From positions 4,278,001 to 4,342,000 of the forward strand of contig NZ_CP190246.1 in the NCBI RefSeq assembly GCF_039652435.2: a DNA stretch of 64,000 nt, read 5' to 3'. This DNA comes from Niabella insulamsoli. Its GTDB lineage: Bacteria > Bacteroidota > Bacteroidia > Chitinophagales > Chitinophagaceae. The notes below the pieces were generated by a model. It ran no database searches and was not told the DNA's origin. It worked only from the letters and a program-made list of their open reading frames with translations. The position numbers were made by a program, and so were the translations under genes. Shown one piece after another: positions 18,121-27,077 of the stretch; positions within the stretch are counted from its first letter, which is position 1; the number at the start of each line of letters is the position of its first letter.

Positions 18121-19368
18121 ATGAAGGTATTTATTTTACTGATGTACTTTTTCACCCATTTTACGATGGCCCTAAACGCTCAATTAAAACACAATTCCTG
18201 GCTGGAAACGCTATTAAAAACAGATGCCACACCGCAGCTGCTTCAGGTTTTAGACAATCCCGAAACGTTTCAATATCAACTGATTTATACTAAAATTGAC
18301 CGCGACCGCCATAACCGGCCGATTTTCACCAACTATTATCTCAATGTAGATCGGGGGCGCTATTTCTACCCCGCCTCGATGGTGAAGCTGCCGACCGCGC
18401 TTGTGGCATTGGAAAAGATAAATTCGCTGCGCGATAAAAACATTGATAAGTATAGCCCTATGCTAACTGACAGCAGTTTCAAAGGGCAAACGGCCGTGCT
18501 TTCCGATAAGACTGCAAAAAGCGGACTGCCTTCGATTGACCATTATATAAAAAAGATTTTCCTCGTCAGCGATAACGACGCCTACAATCGTTTATATGAA
18601 TTTTGCGGACAGCAGTATCTCAATGAAACGCTTTGGAATAAAGGTTATAATGAGCTGCGCATCACCCGCCGCTTTGTGAAAATGAATGCCAAAGAAAATA
18701 AGCACACCAACCCAATCCGGTTCTTACACGAAGGCAATTTACAGTATCGGCAACCGCCTGCCATAAGCCAGGCCCGCTTTGATTTCAGTAAAAAAATCCT
18801 TCTGGGCCGCGCGCACCTCGACAGCGACGACAAATTTGTGAATGCACCTTACGATTTTACCACCCATAACAGGGCGCCGCTGGAGGATTTGCAATTGATG
18901 ATGCAATCCGTGCTATTCCCGCAATCGGTCGACAAAAAGAAGCGGTTTCACCTTACCGACGATGATTATAAAAAACTCTATCAATATATGTCGGAAAAGC
19001 CATCTGAAAGCCAATACCCGCATTATGATACAACAGAATTCTTTGACAGCTATACCAAATTTTTCTTTTTTAAGGATGGCCAACAAAAAATACCCGATCA
19101 TATCAGATGCTTTAATAAAACCGGCTGGAGCCACGGGTTTTTAACCGATGTCTGCTATATCGTCGACTTCAAGCATCAGGTCGAGTTTATGTTAAGCGGA
19201 TGTATTTATGTTAATAGCGATGGGGTGCTCAACGACAACAAATATGAATATGTGGAGACGGGATACCCGTTTTTTAAAGAGGTGGGCACAAAAATTTATG
19301 AGTACGAACTCAAAAGAAAACGGCGCCGAAAGCCCGATTTAGCGGCCTGGCAGCTTCATTATGATTGA
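18121..19368 (+). CDS. Serine hydrolase with class A beta-lactamase fold (secreted)
   Basis: The protein has 415 residues from the ATG at 18121, which directly precedes a signal peptide (about 1-21); the frame is open to a TTG at 18094 but that adds an unlikely leader. Penicilloyl-serine-transferase motifs are present in order: SMVK at 86-89 (catalytic Ser86, Lys89), SDN at 150-152 and a KTG triad in FNKTGWSHGF near residue 330. This is the beta-lactamase/D,D-peptidase fold. The long spacing and length (class A enzymes are about 290 residues) suggest a peptidase or unknown hydrolase and not a resistance enzyme. It is transcribed divergently from gcvT with only about 76 nt between them. Confidence 0.8.
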   Translation: MKVFILLMYFFTHFTMALNAQLKHNSWLETLLKTDATPQLLQVLDNPETFQYQLIYTKIDRDRHNRPIFTNYYLNVDRGRYFYPASMVKLPTALVALEKINSLRDKNIDKYSPMLTDSSFKGQTAVLSDKTAKSGLPSIDHYIKKIFLVSDNDAYNRLYEFCGQQYLNETLWNKGYNELRITRRFVKMNAKENKHTNPIRFLHEGNLQYRQPPAISQARFDFSKKILLGRAHLDSDDKFVNAPYDFTTHNRAPLEDLQLMMQSVLFPQSVDKKKRFHLTDDDYKKLYQYMSEKPSESQYPHYDTTEFFDSYTKFFFFKDGQQKIPDHIRCFNKTGWSHGFLTDVCYIVDFKHQVEFMLSGCIYVNSDGVLNDNKYEYVETGYPFFKEVGTKIYEYELKRKRRRKPDLAAWQLHYD

Positions 19369-19509
19369 TCCATGCACTTAAAAAACAGCCTTGAAAATGA
19401 ACCTTTTGCTTTGCATATTGTAGTTTGATTAGCATCATTTTTGTTGATCTGGTGCAAAATAAGATCACTTTATAATTTCCATTTTTTTGTTTTGTCATAA
19501 TTTCGGGCC

Positions 19510-20175
19510 ATGAAATTTGAAAAGATTCATAACAAGGGGCAGGCGAGGCTTTTTAAGAACGACTATCTGGAGATGCTGACAAAAACGCATCCGCTCGTGA
19601 TTTGGGGTATCTATATTCCGGTGATTTCCTATCTATTGTATTATAGCGCCACCACGCTTAATTTTTCTGTGGCTTATGTATTCCTGATTTTTTTCTGCGG
19701 GATGTTTTTCTGGTCTTTTTTTGAATATATCGCACACCGTTATATTTTTCATTGGGTAAGCGACAATCCTACCGCTAAAAAAATTGCCTATGTCATGCAT
19801 GGCAACCATCACCACTACCCGCGCGACCGGCAGCGCCTTTTTATGCCGCCGGTTCCGAGCATTATTATAGCTTCGGTCCTGTTCAGCTTATTTTTCCTGC
19901 TGCTGGGGCGCTATACCTTTATGTTTTTCCCCGGTTTCATGCTGGGCTACCTGATGTATGGAACCATGCACTACGCCATTCACGCATGGAATCCTCCGTT
20001 TAAATGGATGAAAGGTTTATGGCGCAACCATCATTTACATCATTACAAAGATGAACACAAAGGCTTTGGCGTAAGCAGCACCATCTGGGATCATGTTTTT
20101 GGAACCATGTTCGACCTTAAAAAGGAAAAGGAAGACAAAGAAAAGGTGAAAGAACTGATGTTTGGCAAAAAGTAA
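19510..20175 (+). CDS. Fatty acid hydroxylase / sterol desaturase superfamily membrane protein
   Basis: A 221-residue integral membrane di-iron enzyme. Four hydrophobic segments (about 30-48, 55-75, 115-135 and 138-155) bracket the His-rich metal ligands: EYIAHRYIFH near 76-85, HGNHHHYPRD near 97-106, HYAIH near 157-161 and NHHLHHYKDEHKG near 174-186. This spacing matches fatty-acid 2-hydroxylases, which hydroxylate the acyl chain of ceramide-like lipids; Bacteroidota make 2- and 3-hydroxylated sphingolipids and sulfonolipids. Substrate here is inferred from family resemblance. The gene stands alone and converges on the next gene after 9 nt. Confidence 0.88.
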   Translation: MKFEKIHNKGQARLFKNDYLEMLTKTHPLVIWGIYIPVISYLLYYSATTLNFSVAYVFLIFFCGMFFWSFFEYIAHRYIFHWVSDNPTAKKIAYVMHGNHHHYPRDRQRLFMPPVPSIIIASVLFSLFFLLLGRYTFMFFPGFMLGYLMYGTMHYAIHAWNPPFKWMKGLWRNHHLHHYKDEHKGFGVSSTIWDHVFGTMFDLKKEKEDKEKVKELMFGKK

Positions 20176-20184
20176 ATGCCGCTG

Positions 20185-20973
20185 TCAAAATTTTTCCACC
20201 ACGCCGAGCCCAAACAAGGCGAAATCATACTTTACCGGATCGTTTGCATCGAGTTCCTTCAGGTGATTGGTTAATTCAACAGCTGCGATCCAGTCGTTAT
20301 TGGGCCGCTGCAACAGCCCAAAATGTTTGGCGACGCGCGCTACATGTAAATCGAGCGGGCATACCAGCTGCGATGGTTTTATTTGCTTCCATAAACCAAA
20401 GTCCACGCCTTTCACGCTGCTTCTCACCATCCACCGCAAAAACATATTCAGGCGTTTGCAAGCGGATTTTTTAAAGGGCGTTGCAATATGCTTTCTTGTC
20501 CGCTTAGGGAAGTCTTCAAAAATCTGTTCATCAAAAAAAGCGTTGTAAAAGCCCGTTAACGCGTTTTCAATCGTCGGGTCGGCGGGCTGCAAATGGTTAG
20601 AAAAAGCGGTTTCGAGAGAGGGCTGCTTATTGGTCTTATAATGAAATTTTAAAAAATCAAAGAAATGAAAAAGGTCTGTTGCGTTAAACGTCCGGTGTTT
20701 GAACGTCAAAAACGGCTGCAGGTCTTTTTCTTCGAAATGCATAATAAAATCATGCGGCGCTCCCTGCATCCACGATAACAAGCGGTTGCAGGAGTTGATG
20801 ATACTTTTTCGGTTGCCCCACGCTAACACGGCAGCAAAGAATCCGGCAATTTCAATATCCTGCTTTAATACAAAGCGATGCGGAACGCTGATGGGGTCGT
20901 CCGCAATAAAATCCGGCCGCTCATATTGGTGCGCCTTTTTGTCCAAAAAAATCTTCAGGCTTTCATTCATCAT
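20185..20973 (-). CDS. TIGR02757 family protein (DUF2400), function unknown
   Basis: A 262-residue cytoplasmic protein recognised by the family pattern around AGFFAAVLAWGNRKSI (about 44-59), FLRWMVR near 175-181 and the C-terminal PLDLHVARVAKHFGL. The family is widespread in Bacteroidota and has a helical fold resembling HhH-GPD DNA glycosylases; its role is unknown. The start overlaps the end of the upstream serine hydrolase gene by 11 nt, so it is the last gene of a translationally coupled three-gene set with the hydrolase and the Fic protein. Confidence 0.85.
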   Translation of the reverse strand: MMNESLKIFLDKKAHQYERPDFIADDPISVPHRFVLKQDIEIAGFFAAVLAWGNRKSIINSCNRLLSWMQGAPHDFIMHFEEKDLQPFLTFKHRTFNATDLFHFFDFLKFHYKTNKQPSLETAFSNHLQPADPTIENALTGFYNAFFDEQIFEDFPKRTRKHIATPFKKSACKRLNMFLRWMVRSSVKGVDFGLWKQIKPSQLVCPLDLHVARVAKHFGLLQRPNNDWIAAVELTNHLKELDANDPVKYDFALFGLGVVEKF

Positions 20974-22033
20974 CGCCCTTAGTTTCGCTTATCTTTCTCA
21001 TAATTGCTATTCCCAATTGATCTGCCAGCGCATTTTGGCTATATTGGTTAACCACCACGATCACGGCTTTTTGCCGACCTTTCAGAAAAGCGGCAAAAGT
21101 GGAAAACCCAAAAGTACCCCCATTGTGCCAGTAAATGACCGGCGCATTTTTATGAGCCCTTAAAAGATGCCAGCCCAACCCTACTTGTACTTTCTCATTG
21201 ATCAAAAGCGTGGGTTGCAGCAGATGTTCTATGATCGCGTTTTGATCGCCAGTTTCCGGTTGCGCCATCACGCTTAAATAGCGCAGCATTTGTTGGGCAT
21301 TGGCTCGAAGCCCGCCAGCAGGAAACAAAGCGTCAAAGGTCCAAAAATCAACCTTTCCCAGTTGATAGCCCTGGCTTACCGGATATCGCTTATTGGCGGC
21401 GGCATCTTCCATCCGAAATGGCTCATAAATATAATGTCGCAACAACTGATCAAAACTTTTACCGGTCATGCGTTCCGCTAAAACACCGGCCAGGCCGGCG
21501 CCCAGGTTAGAGTATTCGTAATGACCGGCTGGCTTTGGTTTCGCGTGCATCAAATAACGAAACAAACTGTCGGTGGTGTAATTTTTATACGGATCGGGGC
21601 CAAGCTGAAGGTTGGCCGGAAGCCTTGGTAATCCCGAGCTGTGGTTGAGCAGGTTTTTAAACGTGATTTGATGCAGCAAAGCATTGGTTCGAACGCTATC
21701 CGGCAGAAAACGTTCGACCGAAGTGGTGTCTGCAACCCGCTGTTCCCGCAATACCGACTCCACTATAAACGCCGTAAAAGTCTTTGTGATGCTTCCTGCT
21801 TCAAAAATGGTGGTTTTTGTAAAGCGTTTTTTTGTTTCAGGGTCGGCATAGCCGAAATCATAGAAATGCGTTGTCCCTTTGTAAACCAACCCTACCGCAA
21901 GGCCTGGAATTTTATGGTGACTGATCAAACTGTCGCCCGCAGACTGGATAAATTTTTCGATAGCCTGCCACTCGGTTTGTGCTTTTACAAAAGAACAAGC
22001 AAATAGGGCTATTGATAAAAAAACACTTTTCAT
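20963..22033 (-). CDS. Serine hydrolase, class C beta-lactamase-like (secreted)
   Basis: The 356-residue protein has a signal peptide (about 1-18, ending VKA-Q) and the class C beta-lactamase/D-peptidase motifs: SITK at 81-84 (Ser81 nucleophile, Lys84), YSN near 166-168 as the Tyr-x-Asn element and HNGG near 305-308 in place of KTG. Such proteins are esterases, D-amino-acid peptidases or muropeptide carboxypeptidases more often than true beta-lactamases. Its ATG overlaps the Fic gene's TGA (ATGA, 4 nt) and its end overlaps the TIGR02757 gene by 11 nt, so it is coupled to both. Confidence 0.88.
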   Translation of the reverse strand: MKSVFLSIALFACSFVKAQTEWQAIEKFIQSAGDSLISHHKIPGLAVGLVYKGTTHFYDFGYADPETKKRFTKTTIFEAGSITKTFTAFIVESVLREQRVADTTSVERFLPDSVRTNALLHQITFKNLLNHSSGLPRLPANLQLGPDPYKNYTTDSLFRYLMHAKPKPAGHYEYSNLGAGLAGVLAERMTGKSFDQLLRHYIYEPFRMEDAAANKRYPVSQGYQLGKVDFWTFDALFPAGGLRANAQQMLRYLSVMAQPETGDQNAIIEHLLQPTLLINEKVQVGLGWHLLRAHKNAPVIYWHNGGTFGFSTFAAFLKGRQKAVIVVVNQYSQNALADQLGIAIMRKISETKGDDE

Positions 22034-23307
22034 GATTGGCTTGCCGTGTTAATAATATGCTCAAAGCCGTCGCCTTTTACAAAAGCGTAGGTCTTTTTAT
22101 TAATATGATAAAACTGCAACGCACCTTTTTCCACCAGCGCCGCCAAATCTGTTCTGGCTGTTTCTTTTGAAACGCCATACACCGAGCGCAGCTCGCGGAT
22201 GGTAACCATTTTTGAAGCGTCTTCTTTTACCCACTGCAACACAGCTGTCTGGCGTTCATTAAAGCCCGGCAGGCGATTCTCATTTTTTTCAACGCGCTCT
22301 TTCGAAAGCCGGGCCACCAGGCTTTTCAGCGATTGATAGGCCATTTGAAGCGATTGGATATAAAAATGAATAAAATAGCCGGGGTTGTTCGCGTCGGACT
22401 GCGATTGCGCGAGGACTTTGTGGTACTGCGGTTTGAATTTCGCTATCACATTGGAAACCGAAAGATAAGACATGAGCCAGTAATCTTTTTTTAGCAGATA
22501 TAGCTGCGCCAGCAAGCGGGCCATGCGCCCATTCCCATCTTTAAAAGGCCGGATGGTGACCACCAGGTAATGAATAAGCGCCGCCTTCACAATCGGGTGG
22601 ATAAAAAAAGGCTCGGCGTCATTATTATACAGCTCAAAAACCAGCGACATCAAATGCGGAATTTCCCTGGGTGCTTTGGGCTTATAGCCATAAGAAAGAT
22701 CCAGCGCCGAGTTGTCTATTTTCTGGTTGGTCCGATAGCTTCCAATCGCTTTTAGCCGGATGGTATCTTTTGTAAGCGACTGGTGCAATTGGAGGAGCGA
22801 CGATTCGGTAAGCGGCGCGCCAGCCTCTGCGCTGCCGGCCTGTAAGGTCTTAAAAATGTTAATGCAGAGCTGCTCGTTGGTATTTTGCGGAATGCGTTTT
22901 TTTAGAAGCATTTCCTTTGCCGCTTTTTTGCTTACGGCCGCGCCGGCCAACTGCGCCGAGGCTATAGTTTCGTCGAGCAAAGCCGCCGTTTTATGCCGGT
23001 GGGCGTATTTGCCTTCGAGCCAGGCCTCCATGCCACGGCCGCCAGCGAGGGCTATATCGAGTTTATGCAATTGCGATTCTACACTATTGCTGAGCCACCA
23101 GCTCATTTCAAGTCCGGGAAAAGAAAGGCTGCGCCCCGAAACCTGCGCCCTTTCCGAGACGGCACGCTGCCAAATGGCGAGCCGGTCGCCCCCGACATCG
23201 AGATGCATATCCTTAAATTTATCCCAATGGACATAATTGTTGTTAAGGCTATAAATCAGCTTTTCTAAAGCAGCAGCAGATTTTGGATCATCTAAAAGCT
23301 CTTCCAT
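22030..23307 (-). CDS. Fic-fold protein with catalytic His replaced by Arg, plus winged-helix domain
   Basis: Fic enzymes transfer AMP or other phosphate groups to target proteins through the motif HPFx(D/E)GNGR. In this 425-residue protein the motif is present at 252-264 as IRPFKDGNGRMAR: the phosphate and metal-binding residues are intact but the catalytic His is Arg253 (codon CGG). The helix that normally carries the inhibitory Glu (SSxIEG) reads SAQLAG at 117-122, so the Glu is Ala121. Residues 345-415 form a DeoR-like winged helix (ERQTAVLQWVKED, SKETARTDLAALVEKG), suggesting DNA binding. The frame is intact and shows no sign of decay, so a regulatory or altered-chemistry role is more likely than a pseudogene; that is inference. 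First gene of the coupled three-gene set. Confidence 0.85.
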   Translation of the reverse strand: MEELLDDPKSAAALEKLIYSLNNNYVHWDKFKDMHLDVGGDRLAIWQRAVSERAQVSGRSLSFPGLEMSWWLSNSVESQLHKLDIALAGGRGMEAWLEGKYAHRHKTAALLDETIASAQLAGAAVSKKAAKEMLLKKRIPQNTNEQLCINIFKTLQAGSAEAGAPLTESSLLQLHQSLTKDTIRLKAIGSYRTNQKIDNSALDLSYGYKPKAPREIPHLMSLVFELYNNDAEPFFIHPIVKAALIHYLVVTIRPFKDGNGRMARLLAQLYLLKKDYWLMSYLSVSNVIAKFKPQYHKVLAQSQSDANNPGYFIHFYIQSLQMAYQSLKSLVARLSKERVEKNENRLPGFNERQTAVLQWVKEDASKMVTIRELRSVYGVSKETARTDLAALVEKGALQFYHINKKTYAFVKGDGFEHIINTASQS

Positions 23308-23378
23308 TCATCAACTTTATTGGCAAATAAATATAAAATTAGTTGGTTTTAAAATAAAAAACAGGAAAAGGCAGGTGA

Positions 23379-24518
23379 TTAGCCAATGGCTTGCTTCAAA
23401 TCATCAATTAAATCGGACACATCTTCTATACCAATGCTCAGCCGCATCAGCGAGTCGGTGAGGCCGTTTTTGAGCCGCTCTTCGCGAGGCACAGAGGCAT
23501 GCGTCATGGTCGCCGGATGGTTGATCAGCGACTCTACGCCGCCGAGGCTTTCGGCAAGCGCTATAATTTTTGTGCTCTTCAGCACTTTGACCGCAGCTTC
23601 CACATCATCATCTTTCAGCTCAAAACTGATCATGCCGCCAAAATCCCGCATTTGCCTTTTGGCCACCGCGTGTCCTGCGGCATTTTCAAAACCCGGCCAG
23701 TACACATTTTTCACTTTCGGATGATCGGCCAGGAACCGCGCTACCGCACTTCCGTTTTCGCAGTGGCGCTGCATGCGCACATGAAGGGTTTTAATGCCGC
23801 GCAACACCAAAAAACAATCAAAAGGACCTGGCACCGCCCCGCTGCTTTTCTGAATAAAAAATAACTTTTCTTTCAGGTCGTCGCTGTTAGTCATTAAAGC
23901 GCCCATGATTACGTCGCTATGGCCGCCCAAATATTTGGTGGCCGAATGCATGACGATATCCGCGCCCAGGTTCAACGGGTTCTGAAGATATGGCGATGCG
24001 AAAGTGTTATCAACCACCAAAAGAGCGTTTGCTTTTTTCGCCAGGTTGGCCACCGCTTCGATATCAGTAATGTTTAATAATGGGTTGGTGGGCGTTTCTA
24101 CCCAAAACATTTTGGTGTTTGCAGAAATCAGGTTTTCAAGGCTGTTGATGTCGGCTGTGTTCGCATAGGTAAATTTCACACCAAAATCGGCCCATATTTT
24201 TGAAAATAGCCGATAAGTGCCCCCATACATATCATTCGAAGCAATAACCTCGTCGCCCGGTTTCAATAGTCGCATGACGGCGTCCGTGGCTGCCACGCCA
24301 CTGCTAAAGGCAAGTCCATGTTGGCCATTTTCTAAAACCGCCAAAGAACTTTCGAGGGCCGTTCGCGTAGGATTACCGGCCCGCGAATAATCATAGCCTT
24401 TGTGCTCATTGGGACCTGTTTGCACATAAGTAGACGTTTGAAAAATGGGCGTCATAATAGCGCCGGTCGACGGGTCGGGCGAAACGCCGCCGTGGATAAT
24501 TTTTGTATTAAGTTTCAT
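23379..24518 (-). CDS. Cystathionine gamma-synthase/lyase family PLP enzyme
   Basis: A 379-residue cytoplasmic enzyme of the Cys/Met metabolism PLP-dependent family, which joins or splits cystathionine, or makes homocysteine by sulfhydrylation. Motifs seen are YDYSRAGNPTRTALE near 44-58, the PLP-binding SSGVAATDAV near 77-86 and the Schiff-base Lys in SATKYLGGHSD near 191-201. The remaining sequence (ETPTNPLLNI, VDNTFASPY) is equally typical. Sequence alone does not separate MetB from cystathionine gamma-lyase (MetC/CTH type), so no symbol is given. It is a single gene, with a long upstream leader region shared with a divergent gene. Confidence 0.92.
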   Translation of the reverse strand: MKLNTKIIHGGVSPDPSTGAIMTPIFQTSTYVQTGPNEHKGYDYSRAGNPTRTALESSLAVLENGQHGLAFSSGVAATDAVMRLLKPGDEVIASNDMYGGTYRLFSKIWADFGVKFTYANTADINSLENLISANTKMFWVETPTNPLLNITDIEAVANLAKKANALLVVDNTFASPYLQNPLNLGADIVMHSATKYLGGHSDVIMGALMTNSDDLKEKLFFIQKSSGAVPGPFDCFLVLRGIKTLHVRMQRHCENGSAVARFLADHPKVKNVYWPGFENAAGHAVAKRQMRDFGGMISFELKDDDVEAAVKVLKSTKIIALAESLGGVESLINHPATMTHASVPREERLKNGLTDSLMRLSIGIEDVSDLIDDLKQAIG

Positions 24519-25179
24519 CTGTTTCTTTTTTTTGTTTTTAATGGTATTTGCCTGCGGCAGACAGAAAGTTCATTGGATGACCGCTTAGCGTTGGGCCGGA
24601 ACTGCGTTGCTGCGGTAGGTTCACCAACGTAAAAATAAGGTAAACAATTTCGCCCGTTTTTTCTAAAACAATGGGGCTTTTATTTCCGCAATCGGGAGGG
24701 TTCGGTTTTTAAATTCAAAACGGCAACCTGCGCTACGCTTACTAACGGCTTACATATAAACATGTTAGCCGCAGGCCTTTTAGCGCTTTCTTCCACCGCT
24801 TATCCCTAAATTTTAAAAAATCGATACTCCCCCGGTAATGCATTTTGCCATTTAAACCGAATTTTTACCTTCTATTGATGTGACATACAGCTTGTCGATG
24901 TTTAAACGCTTTTAACATTGAAGCTGATGCCGTTAGTCATTTTTCGCTTGACTTGGCGGCCCGCCGCATGATATCTTTATCGCGGATCGATCGGTTAACC
25001 GGCCGTGTGGATGATGGTAAACAAGCCCTTTGCTTTTTACAGCCCGAAATCAACCGCTCACCGGTTTTCCGCGTAGCATCGACCAGTTTGATATTGACCG
25101 CAGGCCACTTGTGCATGTATGTTTGTAAAACAAATAACGAAACATAAAACAAACTTCTAAATATTTAAAAATTAATACA
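24519..25179. other. Long divergent intergenic region with one inverted repeat
   Basis: About 660 bases separate the leftward PLP-enzyme gene from the rightward small secreted protein. No open frame here looks like a gene. CGGCTTACAT (24746-24755) pairs with ATGTTAGCCG (24762-24771) with one mismatch around a 6-nt loop. Neither flanking gene would terminate there, so it could be a regulatory structure or a relic. The leader of the PLP-enzyme gene was examined for an S-box (SAM) riboswitch and none of its conserved elements was found. Confidence 0.5.
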
Positions 25180-25629
25180 ATGAAAAGCTTAATTCTTTCT
25201 GCCGCACTTATTTTAACCTTATCAGGCACAGCCTTCGCCGGCACAGTTGATCCCACCAATGAAAAGGTAATGAAAACGTTCACCCAGATTTTTAAAGATG
25301 CCGGGAACGTTAGCTGGAGCAATGCCGGTAATTATTTCGAGGCTCATTTTATTTTGGATGACATCAGAACACGCGCCACGCTGGATGCAAAAGGAAACCT
25401 GGTTCAAACGATCCGGTACTTTAAAGAAGATCAACTGCCCTCCAATGTGTTGTATCACATCAAAAAAACTTATCAGGGAAAAGATGTATTCGGTGTTACT
25501 GAAGTGTCGAACCGCAACGGGGTCAATTACAGGGTGGTATTAAAAGATGAAAAAAATTACATCCATATCAATGCCAACAGTTATGGTGAAAGCCAGCTGG
25601 TAAAGAAATTTAAAAGAGGCGACAAATAG
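25180..25629 (+). CDS. Small secreted protein, PepSY-like/BLIP-fold
   Basis: A 149-residue protein with a clear signal peptide (about 1-21, TAFA-G). The mature part has two repeats of a beta-rich pattern in which a variable segment is followed by an aromatic residue and a Lys-rich turn (AHFILDDIRTRATLDAKGNL; VNYRVVLKDEKNYIHI), as in the PepSY-like/beta-lactamase-inhibitor-like small periplasmic proteins common in Bacteroidota. Their role is unknown; inhibition or binding of another envelope protein is a common guess. Single gene. Confidence 0.7.
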   Translation: MKSLILSAALILTLSGTAFAGTVDPTNEKVMKTFTQIFKDAGNVSWSNAGNYFEAHFILDDIRTRATLDAKGNLVQTIRYFKEDQLPSNVLYHIKKTYQGKDVFGVTEVSNRNGVNYRVVLKDEKNYIHINANSYGESQLVKKFKRGDK

Positions 25630-25712
25630 GCCTCGAACTTTTTCTCATGTAAAACAACGGAGGGGGTAGTCTTATCTCTTCCCTTTTTTTCGCAGCACAA
25701 CGAAAAGGGTGT

Positions 25713-26363
25713 TTAAATTTTAATAGGCAGTTTTGCCAGCACGTCGTCCCAGGCCATCATCAGGTTGGCGCCGGTTTCGGTGGGTTCAAATACCATGGTG
25801 AAATATTCCATCACAGGATTATAATAGGTTACCGCCGCTTTAACGCGTATGATATCTTTCGTTGCATCTTGTTTTAATCCCCAAAGGTCCAGATCGCTGT
25901 TGATAGCAATTGTCCAATAGCCCGCATTGGGAATAGCGTAAAGGCTATAACGACCCACCGGAATTTTCTTTCCGCCGATCGATACCGGCCTGAAAACATT
26001 GAGCTCCGTGGCCTCGTTGGCGCCTAAGCGCCAGGTTTGCCCATACTTTAAAATGTCTTCAAACAGCCGCCTGCCCTGCAAATGAGGCCGGCTGTAGATA
26101 ACGCGCATTACCGGCGGTGGCGCCTGCGGATCAGAAATTTTATGCTGAGGATATTTGGCGGGAAAGTAACTCATATCCATCGGCGAAAGATCCACATCCG
26201 CATACAAATTATTGTCTTCGATTATTTGCTGGGCCTGATCAGGAATTTCAGTAGCAACACTGTCCCTGGCCGGCGGCGGCGTTGCATTGTTCTTTTCCTT
26301 ACAACCTGGCAATAACACCAGCATCAAAGCCACTCCAAATAAAGCCTTATAAAATACGCTCAT
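25713..26363 (-). CDS. DUF2911 lipoprotein
   Basis: A 216-residue lipoprotein: signal peptide with lipobox LLPGC (Cys21). The DUF2911 domain (about 65-216) is shown by RVIYSRPHLQGR, the strongly conserved WRLGANEATE and the FxFxxxxW-type core GYWTIAINSDLDLWG. The function of this Bacteroidota-typical domain is unknown. The next gene upstream (gap 19 nt) is a paralogue with the same domain, so the two probably form one operon made by duplication; only this copy is lipid-anchored. Confidence 0.88.
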   Translation of the reverse strand: MSVFYKALFGVALMLVLLPGCKEKNNATPPPARDSVATEIPDQAQQIIEDNNLYADVDLSPMDMSYFPAKYPQHKISDPQAPPPVMRVIYSRPHLQGRRLFEDILKYGQTWRLGANEATELNVFRPVSIGGKKIPVGRYSLYAIPNAGYWTIAINSDLDLWGLKQDATKDIIRVKAAVTYYNPVMEYFTMVFEPTETGANLMMAWDDVLAKLPIKI

Positions 26364-26382
26364 GAGATCTTTCAGGGGTTTT

Positions 26383-26943
26383 TTAAAAAGAAATGGGTAA
26401 AGTAGCGGCCACCTGGTCCCATCCGGCCACCAGGTTAACGCCTTTATCTGTTTTTTGTAAATTGATGGTCAGCGCCTCCAAAGCCTGGTCTAATGATTCA
26501 ACAGCCGCTGTAACACGGCACACATCTTTAGCCGGATCATATTTGAACGCGCCCCAGGTATCCGTTTCTTTATTGACAATAAAGGTCCAGCTCTTTTCGT
26601 TCACCAGCGCATACAATGTGTAACGGCCGGCTTCAACTTTCTTTCCGCCGACCCTTGCATCGGTAAATAATTCCAACTCGGTCGCCTCGTTGGCACCCAA
26701 CCGCCACACTTTTCCATAAGGCACAATTTGAGAGCCAAATATGGGCCTGTTGTTTTTATTGGGGCGGCTATAAATTATGCGCATTCTAAGCGGCTCTTTA
26801 GTGCCTTTCACTTTTAACGAGGGATAATTTGCCGGAAAATAAATCTGGTCGAGCGGTGACTGATCGACCGGCGCCCACTTTTGAGCGTTTGAAAAACTAA
26901 CGCTTAAAAACATAAAGCAGGAAATAAATAAAAACGACTTCAT
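26383..26943 (-). CDS. DUF2911 periplasmic protein
   Basis: A 186-residue protein with a signal peptide cut near residue 20 (FSNA-Q) and a DUF2911 domain covering the rest: RIIYSRPNKNNR, YGKVWRLGANEATELE, then the SWTFIVNKETDTWG core. It is the first gene of a two-gene unit with the lipoprotein paralogue. A palindromic repeat lies 46 nt before its start codon (26990-27032) and may belong to its control region. Function unknown. Confidence 0.88.
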   Translation of the reverse strand: MKSFLFISCFMFLSVSFSNAQKWAPVDQSPLDQIYFPANYPSLKVKGTKEPLRMRIIYSRPNKNNRPIFGSQIVPYGKVWRLGANEATELELFTDARVGGKKVEAGRYTLYALVNEKSWTFIVNKETDTWGAFKYDPAKDVCRVTAAVESLDQALEALTINLQKTDKGVNLVAGWDQVAATLPISF

Positions 26944-26989
26944 CCGTGTATTTTTTTAGGTTTTATGAGTTGACCCGAAATTATCAGGT

Positions 26990-27032
26990 ATAAAATTTTC
27001 ATTCCCCGGTGTGATAAAAATGAAAATTTTAT
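26990..27032 (+). repeat. Palindromic intergenic repeat, copy A
   Basis: ATAAAATTTTCATT (26990-27003) and AATGAAAATTTTAT (27019-27032) are perfect 14-nt inverted arms separated by 15 nt that end in GTGATAAA. The same element occurs at 29375-29417 and, inverted, at 57196-57237, each time between genes and upstream of a start codon. Confidence 0.85.
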
Positions 27033-27077
27033 CATGAACATTTCCTCTGTTTTCTTTTTGTAGGGTATTTTACAAAA

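Noticed and set aside
18121..19368. Antibiotic-resistance beta-lactamase
   Set aside because: The class A motifs are present but length and surroundings differ from resistance enzymes; it is called a serine hydrolase only.
24519..24700. SAM riboswitch before the cystathionine-family gene
   Set aside because: The conserved S-box core and the SAM-II elements were not found in the leader read on the minus strand.
24937..25152. Overlapping frames on both strands in the 660-bp intergenic region
   Set aside because: Neither has a family pattern, signal peptide or sensible context, and they mirror each other in opposite strands.
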